From positions 62,001 to 126,000 of the forward strand of contig NZ_JAMCCX010000017.1 in NCBI RefSeq assembly GCF_024706985.1: 64,000 nucleotides of DNA, given 5' to 3'. Every line of letters begins with the position of its first letter. Position 1 is the stretch's first letter. Shown here in pieces: positions 1-8,276 of the stretch. The notes under the pieces are model-generated. The model had not been told where the DNA came from. It searched no databases and saw only the letters and a program-made list of their open reading frames with translations. The position numbers and the translations under genes are program-made. The stretch comes from Alicyclobacillus sp. SP_1. GTDB taxonomy: Bacteria; Bacillota; Bacilli; Alicyclobacillales; Alicyclobacillaceae.

Positions 1-501
1 ATCGCGTTTGGGGCAGACAGCATTATCGAACTGATCGCGGGTTTTGTACTGTTATGGCGACTCGGGCTCGAAGCGCGCGGCGCAAGCCTTGAGCGCGTGC
101 AGCGTGCTGAGCGGTCGGCCGCCTGGATCGTTGGCGGCGCTCTGTTTTTATTGGCGGTCTACATTCTGGTGTCGGCGGGGCACGCCCTGTGGACGCACAG
201 TGGAGCGGATGCGAGTCTGCCCGGATTGGGGCTTTCATTAGCTTCCGGATTATTGATGCCGTTTCTCGCGTCTGCGAAAAAGCGCATCGGCGCAGAGATC
301 GGCAGTCAGGCCTTGAAGGCGGACGGCGCCTGCAGCATCGTCTGTGCGTATATGGCCTGGACGGTATTGGCTGGGGTATTGCTTACGGCATGGTTCGGAT
401 GGTGGTGGGCGGATTCAGTGGCCGCCTTGGCGCTTGTGTACTTCGTGATCAAGGAAGGGCTGGAAGCGATCCGTGAAGCGCAGGGGAAAGAGGACACCTG
501 A
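1..501 (+). CDS. cation diffusion facilitator-like transporter, 3' part
   Basis: The reading frame is open from the first base, so the gene starts outside the window. The visible 166 residues hold about four membrane segments. A GADSIIE stretch matches the metal-binding aspartate helix (TM2) of CDF cation/proton antiporters, and a WADSVAAL stretch near the end matches TM5. These proteins export divalent cations such as Zn or Co from the cytoplasm. The protein ends soon after TM5 with a short charged tail, so the usual cytoplasmic CDF C-terminal domain is lacking, as in compact members. Substrate is unknown. The neighbouring Hg and Cu genes fit a metal-efflux role. Confidence 0.7.
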   Translation: MAFGADSIIELIAGFVLLWRLGLEARGASLERVQRAERSAAWIVGGALFLLAVYILVSAGHALWTHSGADASLPGLGLSLASGLLMPFLASAKKRIGAEIGSQALKADGACSIVCAYMAWTVLAGVLLTAWFGWWWADSVAALALVYFVIKEGLEAIREAQGKEDT

Positions 502-679
502 AGCTGTCAGTAAGACAGAGCCTCGGTGAGACTCACACTGCCTTGGGGCGCTACTTTGCCGCGAATGCCACTCAGATCCATTCACTGCGAAAATATCACC
601 GAACAATCCTCATGGTGGACGGATCTCTTCATGCCACTTCATTGGCGGGATTGTATCGGGGAAATGTGACCTTGGTCTT

Positions 680-694
680 CATACTTTCTTCACA
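680..694 (+). repeat. 15-bp direct repeat, copy 1
   Basis: CATACTTTCTTCACA occurs here and again, identical, at 2461-2475. Each copy lies about 50-60 bases upstream of a short gene (756-1031 and 2522-2716). A shared upstream activating or promoter element is one possibility. The role is unknown. Confidence 0.5.
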
Positions 695-755
695 CTTTGG
701 GAGCACACTGGCAATAGTTTAACTGCTGAAACGATGCTCTGAGGGGGGACGTTTG

Positions 756-1031
756 ATGAACTGGTCGTTATTGCTGCTGTTACTATGTCCGCTGACGATG
801 GTTTTCTGCATGGGGAGTCTGTTCCGTTCTCCGAAGAAGCAGGCGCAGGTCGAGTCTTCAGTCAATGTGGTTCCTGTTTCGCAAGACGAGTTGAAGACGC
901 TGCAACTGCAGGTGGCGGATCTCATGATCGAAAATCACGAACTCAAAGCGCAGGTGCAGCGACAGCAAGCGTCCCTGGTGCACCAAGACGGGTCTGCTGA
1001 CGGGATGCATAAAGAGATTCGCATGGCGTGA
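756..1031 (+). CDS. small membrane-anchored coiled-coil protein (DUF2933-like)
   Basis: This is a 91-residue protein. The N-terminus is one hydrophobic segment rich in Leu (about residues 4-22) ending in a CMGSLF motif. After it comes a Lys-rich stretch and a probable coiled coil (about 45-75) with regular Leu, Val and Gln residues. The N-terminal pattern resembles small DUF2933 proteins found near metal-resistance genes. The ATG at 756 is preferred over the TTG at 753 because a GAGGGGGG ribosome site ends seven bases before it. The gene stands alone. Function is not known. Confidence 0.55.
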   Translation: MNWSLLLLLLCPLTMVFCMGSLFRSPKKQAQVESSVNVVPVSQDELKTLQLQVADLMIENHELKAQVQRQQASLVHQDGSADGMHKEIRMA

Positions 1032-1109
1032 TACGGGGAGGTTATTGATGCACCATGATGGTCTCCGCTTGGACACCTTCTTTTCTGTCGATGCCTAAGT
1101 GGTTGTTTC

Positions 1110-1325
1110 ATGGCGACGGTTAACATAGAGCGAATCGAAATAAACCTGGAATCGCTGAATCTTCGTGGCGCAAAGATGGACTTCCATCACGCTCGATTCA
1201 TCCTACGACAAGCCCGCTGCGTCAGACGATTTGCTGTGCATTACGATACGGGTGCATTGACACAATCTGTTGTGCTTCGCGACATCCCGATCTTCTCGGA
1301 GATCAGACCCCCGTGTAAAGGGTGA
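1110..1325 (+). CDS. doubtful 71-residue ORF
   Basis: This ATG-start frame fills the gap between two better supported genes. It has no convincing ribosome site and no recognisable domain. It is basic in its middle part and ends eight bases before the next gene. It may be noncoding leader sequence for the membrane protein gene at 1333. No similarity is recognised. Confidence 0.2.
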   Translation: MATVNIERIEINLESLNLRGAKMDFHHARFILRQARCVRRFAVHYDTGALTQSVVLRDIPIFSEIRPPCKG

Positions 1326-1332
1326 AACGAGA

Positions 1333-2487
1333 ATGAACATGGTTCCCGTCATTGATCCAGCGGTCGTGCGGACATTTCACGCCCTGCTGTTTCAGTGGAT
1401 CCTATATGTAGTTCTGGGCATCGCCTGTCTGCTGTTTGGGCGGTGGCTGTTGACGGTTCTTGGGGAGCATGATCCTGAGCCAGCCCTGTCATTCGCGGGC
1501 ATTCGCCATCCCTCGCTGGGATTGCGCCGCTTTTTGTTTCACAGGGTCGGGTCCACACCGAAGGAACGCTTGGTATTATGGTGGGGGCTGGGACTTCTCT
1601 GGATCCTCGACGGTATCTTACAGGCGCAGCCCGCCATCCCGAATAACGGGTTTGTTCAGGATGTGCTGGCCCCTGCGGTGGCGGGGCAACCAGGGTGGTT
1701 CATCTCTATACTGGGCTGGAATATTCAGTTCTGGACGGATTACCCGATTGGCGCCGATGTCTTTGCCGTATTGATCGAGATGGGGATTGGCGTCTGCCTG
1801 ATCGTTGGAATGGATCGATTTGCAGGGCGATTGGCCCTATGGACATCCATCGTATGGGGTATGGGCATCTGGATATTTGGCGAAGGCATGGGAGGCATAT
1901 TGACGGGCAGCGCCACCTGGCTCGCAGGGTCTCCGGGGTCTATCGTGTTTTACATATGGGGCGCCGTTTTTCTGCTGCTTCCTGAACTGTGGTGGGAGAA
2001 CGGACGGATCGCCAGAACGGCGCGGCAAGGCATTGGGCTGTTCTGGCTCCTGGCTGCGTTGGCCCAGGCTTGGCCCGGTGCGAGGTACTGGAGCGGCAGT
2101 TCTCTATACTCCCTCTTTTTTGCATCTGCCAACATGCCGCAACCGGCCGTCCTGGCAAGCCCTATGTACGCGATGGCCGCCGCAGTGCAGATTCATCCGT
2201 TCTTTTGGAATTTTGCGTTTGTGACTGTCATGGTGGTGCTGGGACTCGCGTATCTGTCGAACCAAATCAATCGCTGGACAGTGGGTCTGACCATGCTGTG
2301 GCTTTTCTTCACGTGGTGGATGGGGCAGGATTTCGGTGTGATGGGGGGCATCGGCACGGATCCAAACAGCGCCCCTGTCTTGGCTCTGTTAACCGTATCG
2401 GTGTGGAGAATGCGTGGGAAACGGCTTGGCATAGCGACGGGTGATTCATTGGGTGGTGCACATACTTTCTTCACATCTGCGAGGTAA
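1333..2487 (+). CDS. multi-pass membrane protein of unknown function
   Basis: This 384-residue protein has roughly nine to ten hydrophobic segments and is unusually rich in Trp and Gly. A conserved-looking FGEGMGG motif sits between membrane segments at about residue 185. An amphipathic loop with acidic residues follows TM1. The start chosen is the ATG at 1333 with an AAAGGGTG ribosome site, rather than the upstream ATG-less extension from 1270. I do not recognise the family. Architecture is compatible with a transporter or redox membrane protein such as DoxD-like proteins, but no decisive motif is seen. The downstream SHOCT gene is 34 bases away and could be cotranscribed. Confidence 0.65.
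   Translation: MNMVPVIDPAVVRTFHALLFQWILYVVLGIACLLFGRWLLTVLGEHDPEPALSFAGIRHPSLGLRRFLFHRVGSTPKERLVLWWGLGLLWILDGILQAQPAIPNNGFVQDVLAPAVAGQPGWFISILGWNIQFWTDYPIGADVFAVLIEMGIGVCLIVGMDRFAGRLALWTSIVWGMGIWIFGEGMGGILTGSATWLAGSPGSIVFYIWGAVFLLLPELWWENGRIARTARQGIGLFWLLAALAQAWPGARYWSGSSLYSLFFASANMPQPAVLASPMYAMAAAVQIHPFFWNFAFVTVMVVLGLAYLSNQINRWTVGLTMLWLFFTWWMGQDFGVMGGIGTDPNSAPVLALLTVSVWRMRGKRLGIATGDSLGGAHTFFTSAR
2461..2475 (+). repeat. 15-bp direct repeat, copy 2
   Basis: Identical to 680-694. Here it overlaps the last codons of the membrane protein gene and lies just upstream of the SHOCT gene start. Confidence 0.5.
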
Positions 2488-2521
2488 GATGTTTGTACGA
2501 CAGGCAAAGGAGCGTGGGAAT

Positions 2522-2716
2522 ATGGGATGCTGTGGCGGAGGTTTTTCGCGGAGAAATTTCACTCAGCAAGCGACGCAGCAAGCGCCGTCTGCACCGGTGC
2601 GGCAGGAGTCTTCACTGGAAGCTTTGAAAACGCGTCTGGCTCGCGGGGAGATCACGATCGACGAGTATCAGCAACTCAGGAGCGTATTGCTGCAAGATGA
2701 ACCTGCCTGGGCGTAG
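2522..2716 (+). CDS. small SHOCT-domain protein
   Basis: This is a 64-residue protein. It begins MGCCGGGF, then has a Gln/Ala-rich linker, and ends in a SHOCT domain (about residues 33-58) with the signature LARGEITIDEYQQL. SHOCT is a short helical domain, usually C-terminal, thought to mediate oligomerisation. The N-terminal Cys pair could bind metal or be modified. Start is the ATG at 2522 with AAAGGAGCG upstream. A second SHOCT protein with the same layout (MGCGSHH start) is at 29817. Both lie in this element, suggesting related roles near metal and sulfur genes. Confidence 0.7.
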   Translation: MGCCGGGFSRRNFTQQATQQAPSAPVRQESSLEALKTRLARGEITIDEYQQLRSVLLQDEPAWA

Positions 2717-2726
2717 TGGTCCTTTT

Positions 2727-2798
2727 GTTCGAAAACGCACCATGTCACCGCAACGCAGGTTCCTCTTTTGAGGGCCTGTGTTGCGGGTTTTCGCGAAC
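2727..2798. other. large imperfect hairpin between convergent genes
   Basis: The inner arms, 2748-2759 and 2775-2786, pair at 11 of 12 positions. The outer arms, 2727-2736 and 2787-2798, pair with a two-base bulge. Eleven unpaired bases lie on the left side only. It sits between the SHOCT gene end and the merA end, so a bidirectional termination role is plausible. It has no clean T-tract. Confidence 0.45.
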
Positions 2799-2895
2799 AG
2801 GGAAGTCTATTCACATCCCGATTCTGTATGATCCCAACCATCAATTGGGTGACCGCTATCTGGTGCACAACGTGCCAGGGGGCACGGTTAATGTA

Positions 2896-4560
2896 TTAAC
2901 CAGCACAGCACGAAAGCTTCGACACATCCTTATCGAACGTCAGCGTCGCCAGTTTGAGGCCTTCCGCCATCGTCAAATATGGTGCTAGCGTCGACCGGAG
3001 ATCCTCAATGGTGAGACCAAATTTAACCGCAAGGACACCGGCATAAATGACATCGCCAGCGTTTTCCGCTATCACATGGGCGCCAAGAATCTTTCGGGTG
3101 TTCGCATCTGCCACCAGTTTGAATACCCCTGTCGTTTCCCGGTTCACGAGCGCCCGTGGCACTGCATCGAGTGGCAGAACCGACGTAATTACTTCATGCC
3201 CGTTGGATTTGGCCTGTGCTTCCGTCAATCCAACGGTGGCAATGGCGGGGTTGGTAAACGTTACGCCCGGTACAACTGCGAGATCGACTTTTTGGTTCCC
3301 GCCGCCCACTGCATTCTCAGCGACGACCCATCCCTCATACGCTGCAACGTAAACAAACTGTGGCCCCATCGTCACGTCACCGGCTGCATACACATTCGGA
3401 TTCGTTGTCCGTAGATACTCATCCACCGCGACCTCGCCACGATCGCCGAGCTTTACCTGCGCTGCGGCAAGGTTCAGGGCTTCCGTGTTTGGCTTGCGGC
3501 CCGTTGCGACCAGCAGCCCTTCCGCTTCGACCACTTGCTCGCGCCCATCCACGGTGACGTAAATCCGCTTGATGTTCCCATCCTGTTCAACCCGATTGAA
3601 TGTGGCGCCTGTGATAATGTGCATGCCCTGCTCAGTCAGCGCCTGTGTGACCGTTTCAGAGATCTCCGGGTCGTACGACTTCAGTACCCGGGCACTCCGC
3701 TGCATCAGGGTCACCTCGGCGCCCAGGTTGTGGAACATCTGCCCGAGTTCCATCGCAATGTACCCGGAACCGATCACCGCAAAGCGCCTTGGGAGCTTCT
3801 TGAGTTCGAGCGCCGTTGTGCTGACAAGGTAGCCGACATCTTTGAGTCCTGGGATGTTTGGAACCGCCGGCGATGCACCCGTTGAAATCAAGAAATTCCG
3901 GGCGCTGATTGGTCGGCCATTCACTTCAACAGTTGCGGGGTCCACAAAACGAGCCTCTCCCTGAATCAAGTCAAAACCGTATTCATCAATGAGATCGATG
4001 TACTTATGTTGACGAAGTTCACCGACCAGTTCATTCTTGCGGTCGACAAGTTGACCCAAATCCACAGGCCCAGCGGATGTATTGAGGCCTTGGAACGGGT
4101 TGTGTGCCGCCAGGTGATTGATTTCACCCGCTCGGAGCATGGTCTTCGAAGGAACGCACCCGATGTTGACACAGGTGCCGCCAATCGTTCCACGCTCGAC
4201 CATGGCGACCTTCGCACCGTACGACACGGCTTGGATGGCAGCGGAGAAGGCGGAACCGCCCGAACCGATGATGAGCAGATCATAGTCGTAATTGCCGCCC
4301 TTGTTTGAGATGCTGCTCTGCCGGCGTTCGCTTAGGAGTGTGGCATCCCCTGGCTGATATCCTGTGTCCGCAATGGCCTCCTTGGCGGCATCTAAACGAT
4401 TGAGATCGGCCAACTGAAAAATGGCCTCATTCCGGCGGAAATTTACTGATATATTTTCTGCACCGACACTTTGCAGTGCGTGCGTGACATGCGCTTCACA
4501 GTCTGTGCAGGTCATGCCTCGCACGGTCAACCGAATTTGTTTTTTGCTCTGTTCCGTCAT
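2896..4560 (-). CDS. merA: mercuric reductase with N-terminal HMA domain
   Basis: Reduces Hg(II) to volatile Hg(0) with NADPH and FAD in the cytoplasm. The 554-residue protein has an N-terminal heavy-metal-associated domain with GMTCTDC (about residues 15-21). An FAD-binding motif (IIGSGGSA) follows, then the redox-active disulfide motif [13 protein letters not shown] near residue 130, a NAD(P)-binding [11 protein letters not shown] stretch, an AAGDVT FAD segment and the C-terminal dimerisation domain. It ends with the vicinal Cys pair (SCCAG) that collects Hg(II) in MerA, which separates it from dihydrolipoamide dehydrogenases. The ATG at 4560 follows GGGGTG. An alternative ATG at 4575 would add five residues. 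Last gene of the operon 6445 to 2896. Confidence 0.95.
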   Translation of the reverse strand: MTEQSKKQIRLTVRGMTCTDCEAHVTHALQSVGAENISVNFRRNEAIFQLADLNRLDAAKEAIADTGYQPGDATLLSERRQSSISNKGGNYDYDLLIIGSGGSAFSAAIQAVSYGAKVAMVERGTIGGTCVNIGCVPSKTMLRAGEINHLAAHNPFQGLNTSAGPVDLGQLVDRKNELVGELRQHKYIDLIDEYGFDLIQGEARFVDPATVEVNGRPISARNFLISTGASPAVPNIPGLKDVGYLVSTTALELKKLPRRFAVIGSGYIAMELGQMFHNLGAEVTLMQRSARVLKSYDPEISETVTQALTEQGMHIITGATFNRVEQDGNIKRIYVTVDGREQVVEAEGLLVATGRKPNTEALNLAAAQVKLGDRGEVAVDEYLRTTNPNVYAAGDVTMGPQFVYVAAYEGWVVAENAVGGGNQKVDLAVVPGVTFTNPAIATVGLTEAQAKSNGHEVITSVLPLDAVPRALVNRETTGVFKLVADANTRKILGAHVIAENAGDVIYAGVLAVKFGLTIEDLRSTLAPYLTMAEGLKLATLTFDKDVSKLSCCAG

Positions 4561-4580
4561 ACCGACACACCCCATTATGA

Positions 4581-5252
4581 TTAGAATCCTGCATACAACC
4601 GGATATATGGAAGCCAATAGATCACCAAATACACGCCCGTCGCCAGCGTGATGACCCCACTGAGTTTACCCATCCATAGAGCGCTTTTGCGCACCCAATC
4701 AGAAACGATGTTCTGCGAAATTGTCGCCCCCAGTGAAATCACAGTCACGACAAACCCCATTCCAAGTGCGTAGAGCAGAAAATCGACAAGTCCACTAAAC
4801 GCCCCCTGCGTACGAAACGACGACAAGACCAATACGGAAAACAGTGGCAACGTACAACCAAGGGATCCCAGCGCATAGGCGATGCCGTAGAGGAAAATCG
4901 AACGATTCGTTCCTGGCTTTCCACTCCAGTTGCCGTCAATGTGAAACGAGATTCCATTTTTACCGAATATCATTAGGATTCCCATCACCGCAAACACTGC
5001 GCCAAGAATCAAGGCGATCCACGCTGAAATTTTCCCGAGCGCCGCCGCAAAGGCTACGGAAAGAACACCTGCGAGCAGAAAGATGACCAAAAACCCGCTT
5101 GTCATCAAAAGTCCGGCCCATAGCCCGTCCCAAACTCGACGCTCTCGTCCCGCCAGCAGGTTCAAGATGTACGAAGGCAGCATGGCGACTCCGCACGGAT
5201 TAAGAGCCGCCATGATCCCGGCCCCAAGCACGACAAGAGTACCCGCGGTCAT
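4581..5252 (-). CDS. CcdA/DsbD-like thiol-disulfide membrane transporter in mer operon
   Basis: This 223-residue protein has six predicted membrane segments. It has the CcdA/DsbD-type first helix motif [12 protein letters not shown] and a second Cys in a [11 protein letters not shown] helix, the two cysteines that relay electrons across the membrane. Such proteins reduce extracytoplasmic thioredoxin-like proteins. Its start codon overlaps the stop of the thioredoxin-like gene (5249-5252), and merA follows within about 20 bases. This points to reduction of the thioredoxin-like partner or handling of mercury-thiol chemistry at the membrane. One of three complete CcdA-like genes in the window. 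Confidence 0.85.
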   Translation of the reverse strand: MTAGTLVVLGAGIMAALNPCGVAMLPSYILNLLAGRERRVWDGLWAGLLMTSGFLVIFLLAGVLSVAFAAALGKISAWIALILGAVFAVMGILMIFGKNGISFHIDGNWSGKPGTNRSIFLYGIAYALGSLGCTLPLFSVLVLSSFRTQGAFSGLVDFLLYALGMGFVVTVISLGATISQNIVSDWVRKSALWMGKLSGVITLATGVYLVIYWLPYIRLYAGF

Positions 5253-5788
5253 GCGAGCACCTTCTGCAAAGTCGATGCCGAGGGTGCCACTTGGTCAAGA
5301 ATCACCTTGTTGTGGTACAAGACAACTACTGTATCCAATTCGGTCACATTGAATCTCTTCACTAGCGAGTGATTCGTATCCATCACATACGGCCAAGACG
5401 CGTGGGTCGCCTTTTTAAATGCTTGGATAGTGCCCAAGTTGTCGTTCTGTGGATCTACGTCAATGGAAACCATCTGCACTCCCGGCGTATGGGCAAACTT
5501 GGTCAATTCAATCTCGGTTCCCACACAGGTGCCACAAGACGAGACCATAAAGTGGAGTACAGTTCTCCTATTTGGATCGACAGCGATAGATTTTCCTGAT
5601 ACAGAAGTGAGGACAAGTCCTGAGAGTCCTGATACATTTCGTACATTTACCTTCTCATTCACCGTGGTTCCTCGCTGTGTACTCGCTGCAACAGTTTGGG
5701 CAGAGGCAGGATGCCCCAGCGTCTTGACGGCAAAAAATCCCCCACCGAGGACAACCAGCAACAAGGCGATAAGTCCAATCCGTTTCAT
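5249..5788 (-). CDS. membrane-anchored thioredoxin-like protein in mer operon
   Basis: The 179-residue product starts MKRIGL, followed by one hydrophobic segment (about residues 4-22) that serves as signal anchor or signal peptide. A thioredoxin-like domain follows with the motif SSCGTCVGTE near residue 85, a CxxC redox pair replacing the usual CGPC. Homologues act outside the membrane and are reduced by CcdA proteins, such as the one encoded immediately downstream with overlapping codons. In this operon it occupies the place of MerP, so delivery or thiol handling of Hg(II) is an inference. The upstream extension of the frame to 5908 lacks support. Confidence 0.75.
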   Translation of the reverse strand: MKRIGLIALLLVVLGGGFFAVKTLGHPASAQTVAASTQRGTTVNEKVNVRNVSGLSGLVLTSVSGKSIAVDPNRRTVLHFMVSSCGTCVGTEIELTKFAHTPGVQMVSIDVDPQNDNLGTIQAFKKATHASWPYVMDTNHSLVKRFNVTELDTVVVLYHNKVILDQVAPSASTLQKVLA

Positions 5789-5801
5789 GCGTACACCTCC
5801 G

Positions 5802-6143
5802 TTACATTCTTGTACAACAGCGAATGTGCTCAGCGTTATCTGCAACAATCGCCTTTGCCAACTGAAGAACGGTTCGAACCCGTTCATCCGAAATCCGGTA
5901 AAGCACATACTTGCCTTCTTGCCTGGAGGTCACATACCCACACCACTTTAGACACGCAAGCTGATTGGAAATCAGGCTCTGCGAAGCACCAATCGCTTCG
6001 ACCAACTGACTCACATTCATTTCACGGTCAAGCAGCATCTCCACAATTCTCAGTCTCGTTGGGTTGGACAGCCCATGAAAAAATTTGGCGTAAATCTCGG
6101 TTTGAACAGCGGCATCACTATGGGTCACGCTCACACTCTGCAT
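5802..6143 (-). CDS. ArsR/SmtB-family repressor of mer operon
   Basis: This 113-residue winged-helix protein has the ArsR pattern (FHGLSNPTRLRIVEML, then a recognition helix SQSLISNQLACLKWCGYV). It ends with the motif HIRCCTRM. Vicinal cysteines at the C-terminus plus the Cys in the recognition-helix region are candidates for Hg(II) or other thiophilic metal sensing, in place of the MerR regulator of proteobacterial mer operons. Start is the ATG at 6143 with AAGGGAG upstream. The longer TTG start at 6161 would overlap the preceding stop. An AT-rich dyad in the promoter at 6472-6487 is a likely operator, making the operon autoregulated. Confidence 0.85.
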   Translation of the reverse strand: MQSVSVTHSDAAVQTEIYAKFFHGLSNPTRLRIVEMLLDREMNVSQLVEAIGASQSLISNQLACLKWCGYVTSRQEGKYVLYRISDERVRTVLQLAKAIVADNAEHIRCCTRM

Positions 6144-6157
6144 ATCTACTACTCCCT

Positions 6158-6445
6158 TCAATCGGCTTTCTTCGGTGATGTATCACTATTTGTAGGAACG
6201 ATACAGCAGCCATCCTCACCTGATTTACGCCCTCTCCGGGACGCAATGAACATAACGATACCCATGAGCACAACCATGCCACCAAACAACCAGAGACGGT
6301 TGGCTACCAAAAACGTCCCAGCGGCGGTGAACCCAAGGCCTGCAATCAGCAACGGCAGCCCGCAACACAGTACGGCAGCCATGGGCAACCCGAACAGCAC
6401 CCACTTGCCTGCATTCGCATCATTCATTTGATTCTTGTCCGCCAT
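6158..6445 (-). CDS. MerT-like mercury transport protein
   Basis: First gene of the mer operon, encoding 95 residues. There are two hydrophobic segments at about residues 14-37 and 44-64. The first carries a vicinal Cys pair (VLCCGLPLL), as in the first helix of MerT/MerF mercury importers. A second Cys pair (DGCCIV) lies in the cytoplasmic tail, where MerT-type proteins hand Hg(II) to MerA. The family assignment rests on these pairs and operon position. The ATG start follows an AAGGAGATG ribosome site, and the stop precedes the ArsR start by 14 bases. Confidence 0.75.
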   Translation of the reverse strand: MADKNQMNDANAGKWVLFGLPMAAVLCCGLPLLIAGLGFTAAGTFLVANRLWLFGGMVVLMGIVMFIASRRGRKSGEDGCCIVPTNSDTSPKKAD

Positions 6446-6469
6446 CTATGCTTCATCTCCTTGACCAAT

Positions 6470-6498
6470 ACATTAAAATATCTTAATTTGTTTGTCAA
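6470..6498 (-). promoter_or_regulatory. mer operon promoter with AT-rich dyad
   Basis: On the minus strand a perfect TTGACA -35 box (6493-6498) is followed after 17 bases by TAATGT (6470-6475). Between and over them lies the inverted repeat ATTAA-N6-TTAAT (6472-6487), the form of operator bound by ArsR-family repressors. Confidence 0.65.
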
Positions 6499-6578
6499 AC
6501 TGATTCTCTTGTTGGATCCTTGGAACCACAACTTCCGCCACTCCAGCATCCCACAGTCATCTCCGAAAAGGGGTGAAT

Positions 6579-6740
6579 ATGCTTTCAAGTATGACAATGG
6601 CCCTGCTGACGGGTTGCCTGATGTTCGCCAATGTGTATGCTGTGCTGTTTTGGATGGTGGATCGATTAGTCTGGAGAAAGCCGTCCATTCGAATACAGCG
6701 AGAAACATTGCGCGAACTGGAAGCGAGGGTGAAGGCGTAA
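6579..6740 (+). CDS. small membrane protein, 53 residues
   Basis: The ATG at 6579 follows a good AAAAGGGGTG ribosome site. The product has one hydrophobic segment (about residues 5-28), then a basic and amphipathic helix rich in Arg, Glu and Leu. No family is recognised. The divergent mer operon and the following 47-residue ORF are its neighbours. Single-span proteins of this kind often modulate a membrane partner, but none is evident here. Confidence 0.45.
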   Translation: MLSSMTMALLTGCLMFANVYAVLFWMVDRLVWRKPSIRIQRETLRELEARVKA

Positions 6741-6745
6741 TCGAT

Positions 6746-6889
6746 ATGGGCATTCCATTTTGTTTCTCGTCTGAATCGGAACATTGCTGCCGATTTTTCC
6801 GGTGCAAGGACACTCTGAACCGACAAGTGACGGAACTGTACCAAAGCATGGCACGGCTTGAGGAACGTCGTGATTTGACCCTGTCCTGA
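6746..6889 (+). CDS. small Cys-containing ORF, 47 residues
   Basis: Starts five bases after the previous stop, with GGTGAAGG inside the end of the preceding gene as its ribosome site, which suggests translational coupling. The product has four Cys and one His in its first 20 residues (a FCFSSESEHCCRFFRC segment), followed by a short helix. The Cys cluster could bind metal. No family is recognised. Confidence 0.35.
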   Translation: MGIPFCFSSESEHCCRFFRCKDTLNRQVTELYQSMARLEERRDLTLS

Positions 6890-7004
6890 ACGCGACTGAT
6901 TCAGAACAGCTTGTCGAATGCGCAGGACTTTTCACTTCTTCTGTCGAATCAACCCGAATCGAGAGGCGCTAAACCGTCATCAAAACGGGTTTGCCTGACA
7001 GGGG

Positions 7005-8195
7005 TTGACCATCATTCGACGGATCATCACAAGTGTGACCGCTGGTGTCGCGGCCCTTACCCTGCTTGGCGCCATCGCCGTGCAGGCGATGGCTTCCAGT
7101 GTGGCGTCAGACCGGCTGCAATTGACTCAAATTCGGCAGAGACAACATAGTAACGAACATAAAGTGGCCACTCTCTCTTCTCAAGAAACCGTTCTGGAAG
7201 CGCAACTCACCCAGTTGACCAGAACGCTGCAGCGGACCGGGCAGTCCATTGTCCGACTGCGCACGGACCTGCATGCGAAGGAGTTGGAGATTCGACGGAC
7301 AGGACAAGAGATTCGTCAAGCAGAGCACCGAGTGCGACAGTTGAATCTTCTGCTCCGAACTCGCTTGCGCATCCTATATGAAAATGGCGCCGTGAGCTAC
7401 TGGGATGTGCTCTTTAGTTCCACCAGTTTTTCCGATTTCCTCAATCGCATGACGGCGCTGTCCCTTATCGTTCAGCAGAACGACCAACTGTTTCAGCAGG
7501 CAAGGGTGCAGCGTGGTCGGTTCGTTGCCGTCGGTCGACACTTGGTAAAGGACAAGCAGTCGATGTTGGCGATGGCGGCGCAATTGGCCGCGCAGCAGCA
7601 CCAACAGGCACAGACGGTGACAAGCCGCCAGGCGATGCTCGCAGATGTGCAGATCCAAAAGCAGCAGGCATTATCCGAGTTGCAGCAGGAAAATGCCGCC
7701 GAACAAAACATTGCGGCCACCATCGCACGGGAGTTGCGCAGCGACCCCACTTTCTCGGACACCAAGAAGCTGAACCTGGGCACGGGGCCCTGGATCTGGC
7801 CGGTTCCCCGTCACTACGACATCACCTCGGGATACGGGGAACGCACGTTGTTTGGCAGCACGGATTTTCACGATGGGATCGATATTGGCGCTCCTTATGG
7901 CACTCCGATCGTGGCTGTAGCGGATGGTGTGGTGCTTTATGCCGGGTCGGCGGAGGGCTTCGGTCACTGGATCGTGCTCAAACACGCCAATGGCCTGATG
8001 ACCATTTACGGCCACATGTACGCGTCCGAACTGCTGGTTCAACCGGGTCAGGTGGTCAAGCAGGGTCAGGTCATTGCGTATGTGGGATCCGATGGGCAAT
8101 CCACAGGACCGCATCTCCACTTCACGGTGGCGACAGGGTTTAATTCTCAGGGGTTTCCAATTTCGCTGAACCCACTCCAATACGTGCACGGCTGA
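7005..8195 (+). CDS. coiled-coil M23 metallopeptidase (murein hydrolase-like)
   Basis: This 396-residue protein has an N-terminal signal or anchor segment (about residues 8-30) and a long Gln/Arg/Leu-rich coiled coil (about 35-245). It ends in an M23/LytM domain (about 275-390). The Zn ligands of active LytM enzymes are visible: HDGID (HxxxD) and HLHF near the end, with GYGERT upstream. The layout matches EnvC or Bacillus murein peptidases with a regulatory coiled coil, so it probably cuts peptide cross-links outside the membrane. The start is uncertain: the TTG at 7005 abuts a GGGG ribosome site. Confidence 0.85.
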   Translation: MTIIRRIITSVTAGVAALTLLGAIAVQAMASSVASDRLQLTQIRQRQHSNEHKVATLSSQETVLEAQLTQLTRTLQRTGQSIVRLRTDLHAKELEIRRTGQEIRQAEHRVRQLNLLLRTRLRILYENGAVSYWDVLFSSTSFSDFLNRMTALSLIVQQNDQLFQQARVQRGRFVAVGRHLVKDKQSMLAMAAQLAAQQHQQAQTVTSRQAMLADVQIQKQQALSELQQENAAEQNIAATIARELRSDPTFSDTKKLNLGTGPWIWPVPRHYDITSGYGERTLFGSTDFHDGIDIGAPYGTPIVAVADGVVLYAGSAEGFGHWIVLKHANGLMTIYGHMYASELLVQPGQVVKQGQVIAYVGSDGQSTGPHLHFTVATGFNSQGFPISLNPLQYVHG

Positions 8196-8228
8196 AAATG
8201 AAGAGCAGGCAAGTTCCACTAGCGTTCA

Positions 8229-8276
8229 TTGCCCACTACAGTTTATCGTGTCACACTACAATCTGTCGTGTATAAT
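8229..8276 (+). promoter_or_regulatory. promoter with two tandem BlaI-type operators
   Basis: Two dyads of the form ACTACA-N3-TRTCGT lie at 8235-8249 and 8255-8269, spaced 20 bases centre to centre. A perfect TATAAT -10 box follows at 8271-8276. TTGCCC at 8229-8234 directly precedes the first dyad, as it does upstream of the blaI-like gene. The dyad matches BlaI/CopY-type operators (a TACA...TGTA core). Likely controls the genes from 8430 onward. Confidence 0.7.

Noticed and set aside
2727-2798. Integron attC site
   Set aside because: The length and hairpin are suggestive, but the ends lack the conserved GTTRRRY and RYYYAAC core sites, and no integrase is near.
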